Assembly: GCF_005930355.1 (NCBI RefSeq)
Contig: NZ_VDBO01000008.1
Span: 1 to 64,000 of the forward strand
DNA: 64,000 nucleotides
Direction: 5' to 3'
Source of the DNA: Paenibacillus sinopodophylli
GTDB lineage: Bacteria > Bacillota > Bacilli > Paenibacillales > Paenibacillaceae
Below are positions 35,843 through 45,494 of this stretch, piece after piece; the stretch's first letter is position 1; the number at the start of each line of letters is the position of its first letter. The notes beneath the pieces are model-generated. The model was not told the DNA's origin and ran no database searches. It saw only the letters and a program-made list of their open reading frames with translations. The position numbers and the translations under genes were made by a program.

Positions 35843-36628
35843 ATGTCACTCGCGGGCGAAGAAAGAAAGCTAAGTATTATGAACTTGCTGAATGAGCATG
35901 GGAAGGTCATTGCGAGCGACCTGGCGCGTATGTTCGAGGTTACAACCGAGACGATTCGCAGGGATCTGGATGATCTAGAGAAGGAAAATAAGTTGAAGAA
36001 GGTTTACGGCGGGGCAATTAAGCTCAAGGTTGAGGTAGAGCCTACTCTGTTCGAAAGAGCCTGCATTAATCAAGAGGCGAAGGAAAAGATTGGTTATCTT
36101 GCGTTTACGCTCATTGAAGACTATGATGTGATCTTCATAGATGAAGGCACAACACCGCTTCAGATTATCCCATTTCTCGCTCAGAAGCAGCAGGTAACCG
36201 TCTTAACGAGCTCAATTTCTGCATTGATGGCTTTAATTGAGCTCAAGAAACGAGATCAGTTCGATGGCCGAATGATTATGCTTGGCGGTGAAGTGAATGT
36301 GAAGCATCTTCGTGTAACGGGAGCGATTGCGGAAGCGAATATGTCTGATATTTTTGTGAATAAAGCATTTGTAACGGTGGACGCCTTATCAACCGAGCAT
36401 GGATTCACGAGCTATGATTATGAGAAGGCGTCGCTTACTCGCAAATGGATTCAGCAGTCGGAAACGTCGATTATTTTGGCGGATTCATCGAAATGGGATA
36501 AGCGGTCCATGGTCAAAATATGCGATTTCCACGATATTGATATTGTAATTTCGGAGTTAGAACCTCCGACAGCATGGAAAGCGAAGCTGGAAGAGGCAAA
36601 TACAAGATGGATGATGCCATCTGAATAG
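35843..36628 (+). CDS. DeoR-family transcriptional regulator, likely for the phosphonate cluster
   Basis: 261 residues. N-terminal DeoR helix-turn-helix: ERKLSIMNLLNEHGKV, DLARMFEVTTETIRRDL, then LKKVYGGAI. The C-terminal DeoRC sensor domain (isomerase-like) has FIDEGTTPLQI, VTVLTSSISALMAL, MLGGEV and FVTVDALSTEHGFT. Members usually sense a phosphorylated metabolite. It stands directly before the phosphonate cluster. Two promoters of that cluster share a double AAAACAA motif 31 bp apart, a candidate binding site. Confidence 0.88.
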   Translation: MSLAGEERKLSIMNLLNEHGKVIASDLARMFEVTTETIRRDLDDLEKENKLKKVYGGAIKLKVEVEPTLFERACINQEAKEKIGYLAFTLIEDYDVIFIDEGTTPLQIIPFLAQKQQVTVLTSSISALMALIELKKRDQFDGRMIMLGGEVNVKHLRVTGAIAEANMSDIFVNKAFVTVDALSTEHGFTSYDYEKASLTRKWIQQSETSIILADSSKWDKRSMVKICDFHDIDIVISELEPPTAWKAKLEEANTRWMMPSE

Positions 36629-36650
36629 TCACCCTCCACATAATCAGGAA

Positions 36651-36690
36651 AGCCAGTAGAGAAGCAAGACTTCTCTGCTGGCTTTTTTTG
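36651..36690 (+). terminator. Terminator after the deoR-type gene
   Basis: 14-bp hairpin AGCCAGTAGAGAAG / CTTCTCTGCTGGCT with one mismatch and a CAAGA loop, then TTTTTTTG. Confidence 0.85.
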
Positions 36691-36780
36691 TTGTTGTTTG
36701 TTGTTGTGTAAAGTTTGTAATCGCTATGTTAAATCTTTCGAATCGCATTGTATTGGTCGAATTTTCGCAGTAGAATGTTT

Positions 36781-36838
36781 AAAACAACATAAATAAAGCT
36801 AAAAGCAAATAAAAACAATATGTTGTTTGTGCTTGTCT
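36781..36838 (+). promoter_or_regulatory. Candidate DeoR operator pair before the phosphonate cluster
   Basis: AAAACAACA at 36781 and AAAACAAT at 36812, 31 bp apart, then TGTGC and a TTGTCT that could serve as -35. The same two boxes with the same 31-bp step occur at 42125/42156. No convincing -10 was found. Near-inverse copies of ACAACA lie at 36688-36708. Confidence 0.5.
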
Positions 36839-36895
36839 TTATATTCTTCTGCAATCATTTCATTCGAGTGAATGACTAAGAAAATAGGAGTGACG

Positions 36896-37873
36896 ATGAT
36901 GAAAGACGCCGTGTATTTGGATAAAAGCAAAAGGAAGTACAAAGGGAATTTGCATATGCACACAACATGGTCAGATGGAACGCAAGAGGCGTCGGATGCG
37001 GTTGCTGCGTTCAAGGCTATAGGTTACGACTTCATTAGCATTACGGATCATGATGTATTCGCTCGTACCGCTGCTTTCGACACGGAATCGTTCATCGTGT
37101 TGCCGGGTATGGAGAGAGGCGGCTTGAATCTTGTGCCGGATGAAGACCCAGGCTACCACTTTGGCGTGCTGGACGATCCAACGGTTGAGTCTATGGAGCA
37201 AAGATTCCAGCATTTGCAATCGTTTGAGGTACCTATCCCTTGGGAAGGGCAACAATCCCCGCAGAAGCTGATAGATGAAATGAAGGCACATGGAAATCTT
37301 GTTGTGTTCAACCATCCGGAATGGCATTTGACACGCTTCGAGGATATGGTTCAATACGATGGATTTTTTGCAATCGAAATCTATAATCACGCAACGGAAT
37401 GGTCGACGAGCTCTTCTTATGGTGCGGCTTACTGGGATCATGCACTGCAAAATGGCAAGCGCGTGTTCGGTATCGCTGCTGATGATTCGCATGACCATGA
37501 TCCAAGCTGCAAGATTCCGGAGTATGGCGGCGGCTGGGTTTCAGTTGAGGCAGATGAGCTTTCGCAGGCAGGCATTATTACGGCACTGAAGAAAGGACAA
37601 TTTTATTCCAGCTCTGGTCCTGAAATTTTTGATTTCCGGGTAGAGGATGGCTTCGTCTATGTGGAGTGCTCACCTTGCCAATATATCATGTTCAAAGCAT
37701 TTCCGCTGCGTGGACCGTTCCATGTTGAACGCGAGAAGGGTGAATTAATGACCACTGGAAGTATGGTGATTCAGGCAGGCATGAATTATATCCGAGTGGA
37801 GTGCGTGGATGAGAAGGGTAGAATAGCATGGTCTAATCCGATTTTTGTAGATGATCTGATAGAGGAGGAATAG
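36896..37873 (+). CDS. PHP-domain metallohydrolase, CehA/McbA-like (first copy)
   Basis: 325 residues from ATG 36896 (AGGAG 6 nt upstream; an in-frame ATG at 36872 lacks one). PHP metal-site motifs: KGNLHMHTTWSDGT, FISITDHDVF, a Glu in LPGMERGG, VVFNHPEWH, and GIAADDSHDHD. A small C-terminal beta domain follows (FYSSSGPEIFDFRVEDG). PHP enzymes use two or three metals to hydrolyse phosphate or related esters; CehA/McbA members also cleave carbamates. No signal peptide, so cytoplasmic. First gene of the phosphonate cluster. A role in freeing aminoethylphosphonate from an ester is an inference. Confidence 0.85.
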   Translation: MMKDAVYLDKSKRKYKGNLHMHTTWSDGTQEASDAVAAFKAIGYDFISITDHDVFARTAAFDTESFIVLPGMERGGLNLVPDEDPGYHFGVLDDPTVESMEQRFQHLQSFEVPIPWEGQQSPQKLIDEMKAHGNLVVFNHPEWHLTRFEDMVQYDGFFAIEIYNHATEWSTSSSYGAAYWDHALQNGKRVFGIAADDSHDHDPSCKIPEYGGGWVSVEADELSQAGIITALKKGQFYSSSGPEIFDFRVEDGFVYVECSPCQYIMFKAFPLRGPFHVEREKGELMTTGSMVIQAGMNYIRVECVDEKGRIAWSNPIFVDDLIEEE

Positions 37874-37875
37874 CA

Positions 37876-38850
37876 GTGAGAAATGCCATTTTTTTAGATG
37901 CTGGTCGTCAAAAGTTTAAAGGCAATATTCATTCGCATTCCGTTCGCAGTGACGGCGAATATACGGTAGAGCAAATGATAGATGCGTATCGTTCTAAGGA
38001 CTATGATTTTATATGTTTAAGCGACCATGAAATCTACTTCCACAGCGATGCCTATGACACGGAAACGTTCATCCTGCTGGATGGCTATGAAATGGCTTGC
38101 GAGATGGAACGCGAAACGACTGGTCAGCAATATCATATGCATGGGCTGTTGGATCGATCCTTGCAGGCAGAGAAGCCCTTTCACCACGATGAGGAGCATG
38201 CGAAGCCGGATTATGAGAGCTTGGATACGATTCAGCAATTGATTGATGAGATGAGAAGCAAAGGAAATCTCGTCATTATGAATCATCCGGAATGGTCCAA
38301 AAATCGTGAAGAGGATTTGCTTAAGCTTGAAGGTTATGCCGCGATAGAAATATATAATCACCAATCCGAGATTCAAGAGGCAGTTGGCTATGGCGTATCC
38401 TACTGGGACTATGTCTTGAAGCGAGGCAAGCAGGTCAACGCCATTGCGGCAGACGATGCTCACGGCGGCCCGACGGATATGGCGGTGTCTGAATTTTATG
38501 GAGGCTGGATTACGGTAGATAGTGAGCGACTAGAGCAGCAAGCGATTATCGAGGCTATCAAAGCAGGCCAATATTATAGCTCAAATGGTCCGAAGATTTA
38601 TGATCTCCGCATAGAGAGCAATAGACTAAGAGTCGTGTGCTCTCCTGTGCGAAGTATTCGTTTTATTACTTTTCCGAACAATGGCTTAGCAGAAATGGAT
38701 CCTACTGGCGTATACATCACCGGAGCGGAATATATCATTCAGGATGATGAGCAATATGTACGTGTAGAATGCGTAGATGCTTGGGGAAAAGTAGCTTGGA
38801 GCAATCCGATTTATCCCAAATACGAGCTGCAGCTGCAGGAGGGACTATGA
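37876..38850 (+). CDS. PHP-domain metallohydrolase, CehA/McbA-like (second copy)
   Basis: 324 residues, GTG start at 37876 with GAGGAGG 7 nt upstream, 2 nt after the previous gene. Clearly a diverged paralogue of its neighbour: [61 protein letters not shown] and [16 protein letters not shown]. All metal-binding His/Asp/Glu positions appear kept in both copies. Two paralogues in tandem suggest two steps or two related substrates. Confidence 0.85.
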   Translation: MRNAIFLDAGRQKFKGNIHSHSVRSDGEYTVEQMIDAYRSKDYDFICLSDHEIYFHSDAYDTETFILLDGYEMACEMERETTGQQYHMHGLLDRSLQAEKPFHHDEEHAKPDYESLDTIQQLIDEMRSKGNLVIMNHPEWSKNREEDLLKLEGYAAIEIYNHQSEIQEAVGYGVSYWDYVLKRGKQVNAIAADDAHGGPTDMAVSEFYGGWITVDSERLEQQAIIEAIKAGQYYSSNGPKIYDLRIESNRLRVVCSPVRSIRFITFPNNGLAEMDPTGVYITGAEYIIQDDEQYVRVECVDAWGKVAWSNPIYPKYELQLQEGL

Positions 38851-39956
38851 GCAATCCTTACTTATTATTGACGCCAGGGCCGTTATCGACAACTGCAACG
38901 GTTAAAGAGGCGATGCAAACGGATTGGTGTACGTGGGATCATGAATATAAATCCATCGTTGAACAGATTCGGCAGCAGTTGTTAGAGGTGGGGTGCACAT
39001 CCAAGGAGCACTATACGACTGTGTTTATGCAGGGCAGCGGCACCTTTGGCGTGGAAGCGACGCTTGGCTCTGTCATTCCGAATGATGGCAAGCTGCTCGT
39101 AATAATAAACGGCGCTTATGGAAGACGTATGGAGGAAATCGCGAAAGTGCTTCGTATTCCGCATGTTTCCCTTTCGTTTGAAGCTAATGCGCCGGTTGAT
39201 TCACGTGCGGTTGAGAAGAAGCTGATAGAGGATGCGTCGATTACGCATGTCGCTATGGTTCATTGCGAGACGACAACCGGCATTCTAAATCCGCTTGAAG
39301 CAGTGATGGAGGTCATTAAACGAAATGATCGCATAGCCATCATCGATGCGATGAGCAGTTTTGGCGGCATTCCGATTGCCGTAGAGGAGCTGGAGATCGA
39401 CTTTATTATCAGCAGCGCGAATAAATGCATCCAAGGTGTTCCAGGCTTTAGCTTTGTTCTGTGCCGAAGGGATGAGCTCATGAAGTGCAAAGGAAGAGCG
39501 CGCTCGTTATCGCTCGATTTGTATGACCAGTGGGAGACAATGGAGCGGGATTCCGGCAAATGGCGCTTTACTTCGCCGACGCATGTTGTGCATGCTTTTA
39601 AACAAGCATTATTGGAATTAGCGGAAGAGGGCGGCGTAGCAGCTCGTCATGAACGATATCGCAACAACCAGAGAATCGTCGTGGAAGGGATGACGGAAGC
39701 GGGCTTTACAGCTTACTTGCCGAGGGAGCTGCAGTCACCTTTCATCACAACCTTTTTGTATCCGAAACATATTTCATTCACATTTGAGCATTTTTATACC
39801 TTTTTGAAGTCGGCTGGTTTTGTTATTTATCCTGGTAAATTAACGGATATCGATGTATTTCGGATTGGGAATATGGGAGATGTGCACGCGGAGGACATGG
39901 AACGTTTGAATACGCACCTATTACGTTATGTAGGAGAGAGCCACTATGAGAATTGA
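38847..39956 (+). CDS. phnW: 2-aminoethylphosphonate--pyruvate transaminase
   Basis: 369 residues from ATG 38847, overlapping the previous stop (ATGA). It moves the amino group of 2-aminoethylphosphonate to pyruvate, giving phosphonoacetaldehyde and alanine. Class-V aminotransferase with PhnW hallmarks: [58 protein letters not shown], and [15 protein letters not shown] carrying the PLP lysine. The following phnX gene overlaps by 11 nt, matching the known pathway order. Confidence 0.95.
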   Translation: MSNPYLLLTPGPLSTTATVKEAMQTDWCTWDHEYKSIVEQIRQQLLEVGCTSKEHYTTVFMQGSGTFGVEATLGSVIPNDGKLLVIINGAYGRRMEEIAKVLRIPHVSLSFEANAPVDSRAVEKKLIEDASITHVAMVHCETTTGILNPLEAVMEVIKRNDRIAIIDAMSSFGGIPIAVEELEIDFIISSANKCIQGVPGFSFVLCRRDELMKCKGRARSLSLDLYDQWETMERDSGKWRFTSPTHVVHAFKQALLELAEEGGVAARHERYRNNQRIVVEGMTEAGFTAYLPRELQSPFITTFLYPKHISFTFEHFYTFLKSAGFVIYPGKLTDIDVFRIGNMGDVHAEDMERLNTHLLRYVGESHYEN

Positions 39957-40767
39957 AGGCATAATCTTTGATTGGGCAGGCACTACGGTTGATTATGGCT
40001 GCTTTGCGCCGGTGCAGGTATTTCTCGGTATTTTTGAGGAAATAGGCATTCCATTAACGATGGACGAGGTTCGTGCTCCTATGGGGCAGTTGAAGCGGGA
40101 TCATATTCAGACGCTGCTGCAAATGCCGAGAATAGAAGCTGCTTTCCAAAAGAAGTTCGGACGCAGCCATACGGAGGCGGATATTGATGAGCTGCATGAC
40201 CGGTTTGAGCCTAGACTACTCGCTATTCTCTCGCAGTTCGGAAAGCCGAATCCATATGTAGTAGAAACGGTAGCGCTACTCAGACAACAAGGCTTAAAGA
40301 TCGGAGCGACCACAGGTTATACCTCCACTATGCTTTCCATTGTGGCCGAAGCTGCTAAGGAAAACGGTTATGAGCCTGACCATTGGGTAACGCCAGATTT
40401 GGTTATGGATAAAGGCAGACCTTATCCTTACATGATCTATGAGAATATGAAGCAGCTTAATCTCCGCCACCATGCGCAGGTGGTTAAGGTTGGAGATACG
40501 ACCTCTGACATGGAAGAGGCGAATAGTGCGGGTGTTTGGGCGATCGGCATTGTGAAAGGCAGCTCCATGCTCGGTCTTACGGAGACTGAGGTGCAGCAGC
40601 TTTCACCAGAAGAAGAACGTCATATGATTACTGCTGTGAGTAAGCAATATATAGAAGCAGGAGCACACGCTGTGATTGAAGACATGTCTCAGCTGCCTGC
40701 GGCAATCGAGCAACTTAATATACGATTGATGAATAAGGAGCTGCCATATGGAAATCCGCATCAATAG
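39946..40767 (+). CDS. phnX: Phosphonoacetaldehyde hydrolase (phosphonatase)
   Basis: 273 residues. HAD-fold enzyme that splits the C-P bond of phosphonoacetaldehyde into acetaldehyde and phosphate. Nucleophile Asp in [13 protein letters not shown]; Schiff-base Lys in the cap segment [14 protein letters not shown]; further HAD motifs GATTGYTS and [18 protein letters not shown]. Overlaps phnW upstream and the lyase gene downstream, so the three are translated together. Confidence 0.95.
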   Translation: MRIEGIIFDWAGTTVDYGCFAPVQVFLGIFEEIGIPLTMDEVRAPMGQLKRDHIQTLLQMPRIEAAFQKKFGRSHTEADIDELHDRFEPRLLAILSQFGKPNPYVVETVALLRQQGLKIGATTGYTSTMLSIVAEAAKENGYEPDHWVTPDLVMDKGRPYPYMIYENMKQLNLRHHAQVVKVGDTTSDMEEANSAGVWAIGIVKGSSMLGLTETEVQQLSPEEERHMITAVSKQYIEAGAHAVIEDMSQLPAAIEQLNIRLMNKELPYGNPHQ

Positions 40768-42106
40768 TCGTATAGAAGGAGATATCAATGGAACGGATGC
40801 TCGCGGGGCTTGGCAGGACGAGCATCTAAGTGAAGAGACGCTTGCTGTACTGGAACAGGACAGCAAGCTTTTTCTTCATCAGTCGATGTCTACGCCATGC
40901 TTGAATGCAATTGTAAATGCAGAAGGCATCTACATTGAGGATCAGGATGGGCGCAGAGTTATCGATTTTCATGGAAACAGCGTGCATCAGGTTGGCTATA
41001 AAAATGAGTATGTGATGAATGCCATCATTGAGCAGATGCAGCAGCTGCCATTTCTGCCGCGTCGGTATACGAGTCAGATCGCGATTAAGCTGGCACAGAA
41101 GCTAGTCGACCTAGCACCTGGTGATCTGAACAAGGTGCTGTTTGCGCCAGGCGGCACCAGTGCGATCGGCATAGCGCTGAAGCTTGCGCGCAGGGCAACC
41201 GGCAAGCACAAAACGATCTCGACATGGGATTCCTTCCATGGCGCAAGCTTGGATGCCATATCGGTTGGCGGCGAAGCCGTGTTTAGAAGCGGGATAGGAC
41301 CTCTATTGTCGGGGACGGAGCATATGATGCCCTATAATAGCTATCGCTCGATCTTTGGTGAGGGAGAGGAAGCTAACGATCGGAATCTAGATTATCTATG
41401 CTACATGCTGGAGAGAGAAGAAGATGTGTGCGCGGTCATTCTTGAGCCTATTCGGAGCACGGATGTACAAATTCCGAGCGTTGCCTATATGCAGCGGCTT
41501 CGTCAAATCTGTGATGATTACAGTGTGCTGCTCATCCTTGACGAAATACCAACGGCACTTGGCCGTACGGGTACGATGTTCGTGCATGAGCATTATGGCA
41601 TTGTGCCTGATATCGTCGTCATTGGTAAAGGCTTTGGCGGCGGAATATTCCCCATGGCAGGCATTATAGCCAGAGAGCATCTAGATGTTGCGGGCGATAT
41701 TTCGCTCGGACATTATACACATGAGAAAAGCGCTGTTGGCTGTGCGGCTGCACTGGCTACCATTGCATACATCGAACAGGAAAACCTGTTAGAGCATGCA
41801 CGACATATGGAACAATGGCTGATTGCTCGGCTTGGAAAGCTGCAGGAGAAATATACTGTAATTGGCGATGTTCGGGTTAAAGGGATGCTGGCGGGAATTG
41901 AGCTCGTATCGGATCGGGTGACCAAGGAGAAGGAAGCAGAGGGTGCTGAAAAAGTGCTCTATGAATGCTTGTCCCGCGGACTAAGCTTCAAGGTATCCAG
42001 CGGCAATGTCCTTACACTTGTTCCGCCGCTCATTACAAGCGTGGAGCAGATGGAAGAAGCTATTCTTATATTGGATCAATCGCTTGAACAAGTGTTTACG
42101 ATCTAA
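40748..42106 (+). CDS. pbfA: Class-III PLP enzyme, probable (R)-1-hydroxy-2-aminoethylphosphonate ammonia-lyase
   Basis: 452 residues, ATG 40748 inside the end of phnX, GGAG 7 nt upstream. Class-III aminotransferase fold: VIDFHGNSVHQVGYKN, FAPGGTSAIGIALKLARR, STWDSFHGASLDAIS, LILDEIPTALGRTG and the PLP Lys in VVIGKGFGGGIFPMAG. In known phosphonate clusters a class-III enzyme next to phnW/phnX is PbfA, which removes ammonia from hydroxylated aminoethylphosphonate to give phosphonoacetaldehyde, widening substrate range. The assignment to PbfA rests on neighbourhood plus general sequence form; an ordinary aminotransferase is the alternative. Confidence 0.75.
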   Translation: MEIRINSRIEGDINGTDARGAWQDEHLSEETLAVLEQDSKLFLHQSMSTPCLNAIVNAEGIYIEDQDGRRVIDFHGNSVHQVGYKNEYVMNAIIEQMQQLPFLPRRYTSQIAIKLAQKLVDLAPGDLNKVLFAPGGTSAIGIALKLARRATGKHKTISTWDSFHGASLDAISVGGEAVFRSGIGPLLSGTEHMMPYNSYRSIFGEGEEANDRNLDYLCYMLEREEDVCAVILEPIRSTDVQIPSVAYMQRLRQICDDYSVLLILDEIPTALGRTGTMFVHEHYGIVPDIVVIGKGFGGGIFPMAGIIAREHLDVAGDISLGHYTHEKSAVGCAAALATIAYIEQENLLEHARHMEQWLIARLGKLQEKYTVIGDVRVKGMLAGIELVSDRVTKEKEAEGAEKVLYECLSRGLSFKVSSGNVLTLVPPLITSVEQMEEAILILDQSLEQVFTI

Positions 42107-42124
42107 AACATATTCACTTTCTAT

Positions 42125-42207
42125 AAAACAACAACATCGCAACTGAAAAAATAATAAAACAATTTATTAATGTGCATTTGACACAGTTTTTACAATTCTC
42201 CTTTATA
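42125..42207 (+). promoter_or_regulatory. Internal promoter with the paired AAAACAA boxes
   Basis: AAAACAACA (42125) and AAAACAAT (42156) repeat the 31-bp step seen before the first PHP gene, followed by TGTGC and then TTGACA (42178-42183) with TTTATA (42202-42207) 18 bp on. It drives the importer half of the cluster. Confidence 0.6.
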
Positions 42208-42254
42208 GTTGAGTTATGCCAGTGAGAACTGGAAAACGAGGAGGGTTTACAAGA

Positions 42255-43634
42255 ATGAAGAAGCTAGCTCTTGGATTAGTTAGTGTAATGACAAGTATGA
42301 CATTGTTAGCAGGTTGTAGTACAGGCTCAAATACGGGAGCTGCTGCAAATGGCGGCACGGATGCTTCCAGCAATGGCGACAAAATGAAAGAGGTCGTGAT
42401 TTCCGTTCGCGAGAACACATGGGGAGCACGCAAGGACAATTTCGTAGAAGCAGAAAAACGGTTGAACGAAGAGCTAAAGTCAGAGAACGTACAAATAAAA
42501 ATTGACTGGTGGCCTGGCATTGGTGATGACGAGCTGATTTTGCAGGCGCAGGCGAATAAAGTAGCAGATGTATTTATTAACTCCAGCGTGGATATCGGTT
42601 GGCAGCTAAATGCTGGACTAATCCGTGATGTGGACTGGGTAGGAACCTCAGATGTGTTCAAGAACATGCCGGAATCCTACAACAACATCATGAAGTACGA
42701 AGACCACTACTACGGCGTTATTCAGGATATGGATGCTTCTCCCGTATTCATTAGCCGCAAAGCGCTGGAAGGTCTTGGTTGGACAGCTGCACAAATCGAT
42801 GAGCTAAAGGCTCGTGTTGATGCTGGAAGCTTCACGTTCGGTGAGCTTGTCGATCTTGCAGATGAGGCAGCTAAGCAGAAGCTGGTTAAGGTAGGCTTCG
42901 GCGTTGAAGATACACGATTCGAGGGCTGGAACTACACATTCGACAACTATAACTATAATGCGGCAGAGAACAAGATGGTACTGTCGAAAAACACGGAGAA
43001 GGTTTATGAATTTTGGCAGGATGCGAAGCAGCGCGGCGTAGTGACGGAGGGCATTGCTGAGATTGATACGGACAAGGCTGCCGAGCTGTTCATTAAAGGT
43101 GAATTGTTCGCTGAGTTTGCGCGTACGGAATTTTATCAAGTGATGCGCACGCAGCTAGGCATGGATGAGGACTTGGCTGGCTATGAGGCTTGGTTTAAGG
43201 AAAATGCGATCTGGATTCCAGTTCCTTCGGTAGAGCAAGGCGGAAAACCTGTATCTTACAGCAACCCAGCGTTGATCTACGTAGGAGCTAAGGTTGATGA
43301 TGAGAAAATGCCGTATGTTCAGAAGCTGATTGAACGCGTATTGGATGCGGATCTGCAAATTAATCACACGCTTAAAAGCGGCAAGCTTCCTGTAACAGCG
43401 GCAGCGCAAGAAGACCCGCGCTTCCAAGAAATGAGCTTCTATAAGGATCATGCCTACTTAATCGAGTTCACGAAGACGCGTCCGGCTCAAATGGATTATG
43501 CGGTCTATATGAAATCGTTCACGCTTGGTATTGATGCTATTCTGACCAAAGGCCAAACAGCAGCACAAGCATTCGAGCTATTCCAGAAGGATGTCAAACA
43601 AAACGTACCAGCGGACAGTCTCATTGTAGAATAA
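42255..43634 (+). CDS. Lipoprotein solute-binding protein of the phosphonate-cluster ABC importer
   Basis: 459 residues from ATG 42255 (GAGGAGGG 14-7 nt upstream). Lipobox LLAGC near residue 22, a Gly/Ser/Asn linker, then a family-1 (CUT1-type) binding fold (KEVVISVRENTWGARKDNFVEAEKRL, VADVFINSSVDIGWQL). This differs from known aminoethylphosphonate receptors of the PhnS/PhnD type. Together with three further importer genes and three PHP hydrolases it suggests that the imported compound is a larger phosphonate conjugate. The substrate is inferred only. Confidence 0.88.
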   Translation: MKKLALGLVSVMTSMTLLAGCSTGSNTGAAANGGTDASSNGDKMKEVVISVRENTWGARKDNFVEAEKRLNEELKSENVQIKIDWWPGIGDDELILQAQANKVADVFINSSVDIGWQLNAGLIRDVDWVGTSDVFKNMPESYNNIMKYEDHYYGVIQDMDASPVFISRKALEGLGWTAAQIDELKARVDAGSFTFGELVDLADEAAKQKLVKVGFGVEDTRFEGWNYTFDNYNYNAAENKMVLSKNTEKVYEFWQDAKQRGVVTEGIAEIDTDKAAELFIKGELFAEFARTEFYQVMRTQLGMDEDLAGYEAWFKENAIWIPVPSVEQGGKPVSYSNPALIYVGAKVDDEKMPYVQKLIERVLDADLQINHTLKSGKLPVTAAAQEDPRFQEMSFYKDHAYLIEFTKTRPAQMDYAVYMKSFTLGIDAILTKGQTAAQAFELFQKDVKQNVPADSLIVE

Positions 43635-43647
43635 CGATGATACCGAG

Positions 43648-43680
43648 AAGGTGCTCTGCTTACTAGAGCACCTTTCCGTT
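43648..43680 (+). terminator. Intercistronic hairpin after the binding-protein gene
   Basis: Perfect 10-bp stem AAGGTGCTCT / AGAGCACCTT with a 7-nt loop, then TTCCGTTTATTTT. A modest T run suggests partial termination. Confidence 0.65.
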
Positions 43681-43715
43681 TATTTTGCTCATAGGAAGCG
43701 GGTGCAGATCTCATT

Positions 43716-44654
43716 ATGGAGATCCCAGTGACTTTAGCCAAGAAGCCTTACAAGAAGCCTTTAGCCAAAAAAATGTATCCTTACTTTTTCATTATGCCCT
43801 TTGCGCTGCTCGTGCTCGTATTTTTCATTCTTCCAGCGATTGCGACCATTATTATGTCCTTCACGGATTTGAATGCTTCGATGAAAATCAACTTTGTGGG
43901 CTTCGATAATTTCAAGCGAATTTTTACTGATTACAGCATGCCTCAAATACTGTGGAACACCGTTTTGTTTGCCGTTATTACACTTGTGTTCTCTTTGTTT
44001 TTTGGATTGTTTATATCAATTGCAACCCAATATTTCTTAAAGGGCAAATTGACGGCAGTCATTTATCGTGTCCTATGGCTAATCCCGAGCATCATACCTG
44101 CAGTTGTATATGTAACGTTCTGGAAGTATTTGTTTGATCCCACGGAGGGTGGGCTGATCAACAAAGTTCTGCTCTTATTCCAGCCAGACAGCGATCCCAT
44201 CTCATGGTTTACCAAAATCGCGATGGCAATTGTCATTATTGCTACGATTGTGTCTACAACTTCTGGAGGCATGATTCTATTATCGGCTGCAATCAGCTCT
44301 ATACCGGAGGATTTGTATAAGGCTGCCAAAGTAGATGGAGCAAGCGAGAAATCGGTCATCACCAAGATTATTCTTCCTTCATTAAAGTGGCCGTTAATGT
44401 ATATTACGATATCGGATCTTATCGGCTTTGTGTCTTCCTACTTCTTCATCCTGCTGCTCACAAACGGCGGGCCTATGCGAGACACGACGACGTTATCTCT
44501 ATACGCGTACCAGCAGGCTTTTAATTTGAAATATTATGGATACGGGGCCGCTCTTTCGCTACTGGTTGTGCTGATCTCGCTTATTTTGACATTATGGCTG
44601 CTGAGGCTGTTTGATTTCGATGAAATGATCAAGCCATCGCGCATTGAGGATTAG
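43716..44654 (+). CDS. ABC permease (MalF-like) of the phosphonate-cluster importer
   Basis: 312 residues from ATG 43716; GTG 43728 is an alternative start, because the only well-spaced ribosome-binding site (GGAG at 43718) lies in front of it. Six predicted membrane helices (PYFFIMPFALLVLVFFIL first) and EAA loop LYKAAKVDGASEKSVITKI. Forms the channel with the next gene product. Confidence 0.9.
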   Translation: MEIPVTLAKKPYKKPLAKKMYPYFFIMPFALLVLVFFILPAIATIIMSFTDLNASMKINFVGFDNFKRIFTDYSMPQILWNTVLFAVITLVFSLFFGLFISIATQYFLKGKLTAVIYRVLWLIPSIIPAVVYVTFWKYLFDPTEGGLINKVLLLFQPDSDPISWFTKIAMAIVIIATIVSTTSGGMILLSAAISSIPEDLYKAAKVDGASEKSVITKIILPSLKWPLMYITISDLIGFVSSYFFILLLTNGGPMRDTTTLSLYAYQQAFNLKYYGYGAALSLLVVLISLILTLWLLRLFDFDEMIKPSRIED

Positions 44655-44663
44655 GAGGCCATT

Positions 44664-45494
44664 ATGTCGACAAGTATTGCAAAAAAACTGCTCGTACACA
44701 CGTATATGCTGCTCTTTACGATGCCTATCATCGGAATGATTATCTGGTATTTTCTCTCAGCTACCCTTAATGGCACGACGGGGCAATTTACGCTGGAGAA
44801 CTTCAATTTTGTAAAAGAGCCAATCGAGTATGCAGGTGTTGTTCTCCCGGCGATTTGGCCCATTGTGCTTAATACATTAGTCTATTCCATTCTAATTGTG
44901 GTCATTGAAGTCGGTATTGCTGTACCCACTGCCTATGCATTCTCCAGGCTAGATTTCACAGGCAAGCTGGCCGCTATGAAGTTTCTGTTCCTCATGCGTT
45001 CCTTCCCAGGGATTACGCTCATTATCGCTACGTTTTTTATCCTTGTTCAAATGAATCTGGTCAATACGTATTTAGGCGTTATTCTCGTCGCGATTACGGG
45101 CTCATTGCCTGGCCGGGTGTATATTATGAAAGGCTTCTTCGATGAAGTGCCTTGGGATTTGGAATGGGCGGCGATGGTAGATGGATGCTCGAGATTTCGC
45201 GCCCTCATGAAAGTACTCGTACCGTATGTATTGCCGGGTATTGGAGCGATATCCGTATTCTCCTTCTTAGGCGCTTACGGCGAATGGTTCCTGTTCAAGC
45301 TATTTATCTTCGATGACAATATGCTGACACTGGCCGGTTATCTATCTCGTTTGGTGACGAAGGAAAATGTCATTTTGAACTACGGATTAATTACAGCGAT
45401 TGGTTTGTTTTATACGATCCCGCTAGTCATTTTCTATATCTTTACCCAAAAAATATTTCTGAAGATCAATATGGGAGGAGCAAAGCAGGTATGA
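44664..45494 (+). CDS. ABC permease (MalG-like) of the phosphonate-cluster importer
   Basis: 276 residues, start with AGGAGG upstream. Six predicted membrane helices and EAA loop LEWAAMVDGCSRFRALMKV. It ends overlapping the ATPase gene by 4 nt (ATGA), so channel and motor are made together. Confidence 0.9.
   Translation: MSTSIAKKLLVHTYMLLFTMPIIGMIIWYFLSATLNGTTGQFTLENFNFVKEPIEYAGVVLPAIWPIVLNTLVYSILIVVIEVGIAVPTAYAFSRLDFTGKLAAMKFLFLMRSFPGITLIIATFFILVQMNLVNTYLGVILVAITGSLPGRVYIMKGFFDEVPWDLEWAAMVDGCSRFRALMKVLVPYVLPGIGAISVFSFLGAYGEWFLFKLFIFDDNMLTLAGYLSRLVTKENVILNYGLITAIGLFYTIPLVIFYIFTQKIFLKINMGGAKQV

Noticed and set aside
36688-36708. TTGTTGTTG run as a microsatellite or separate operator
   Set aside because: It is mainly the T tract behind a terminator; the resemblance to the ACAACA boxes may be chance.
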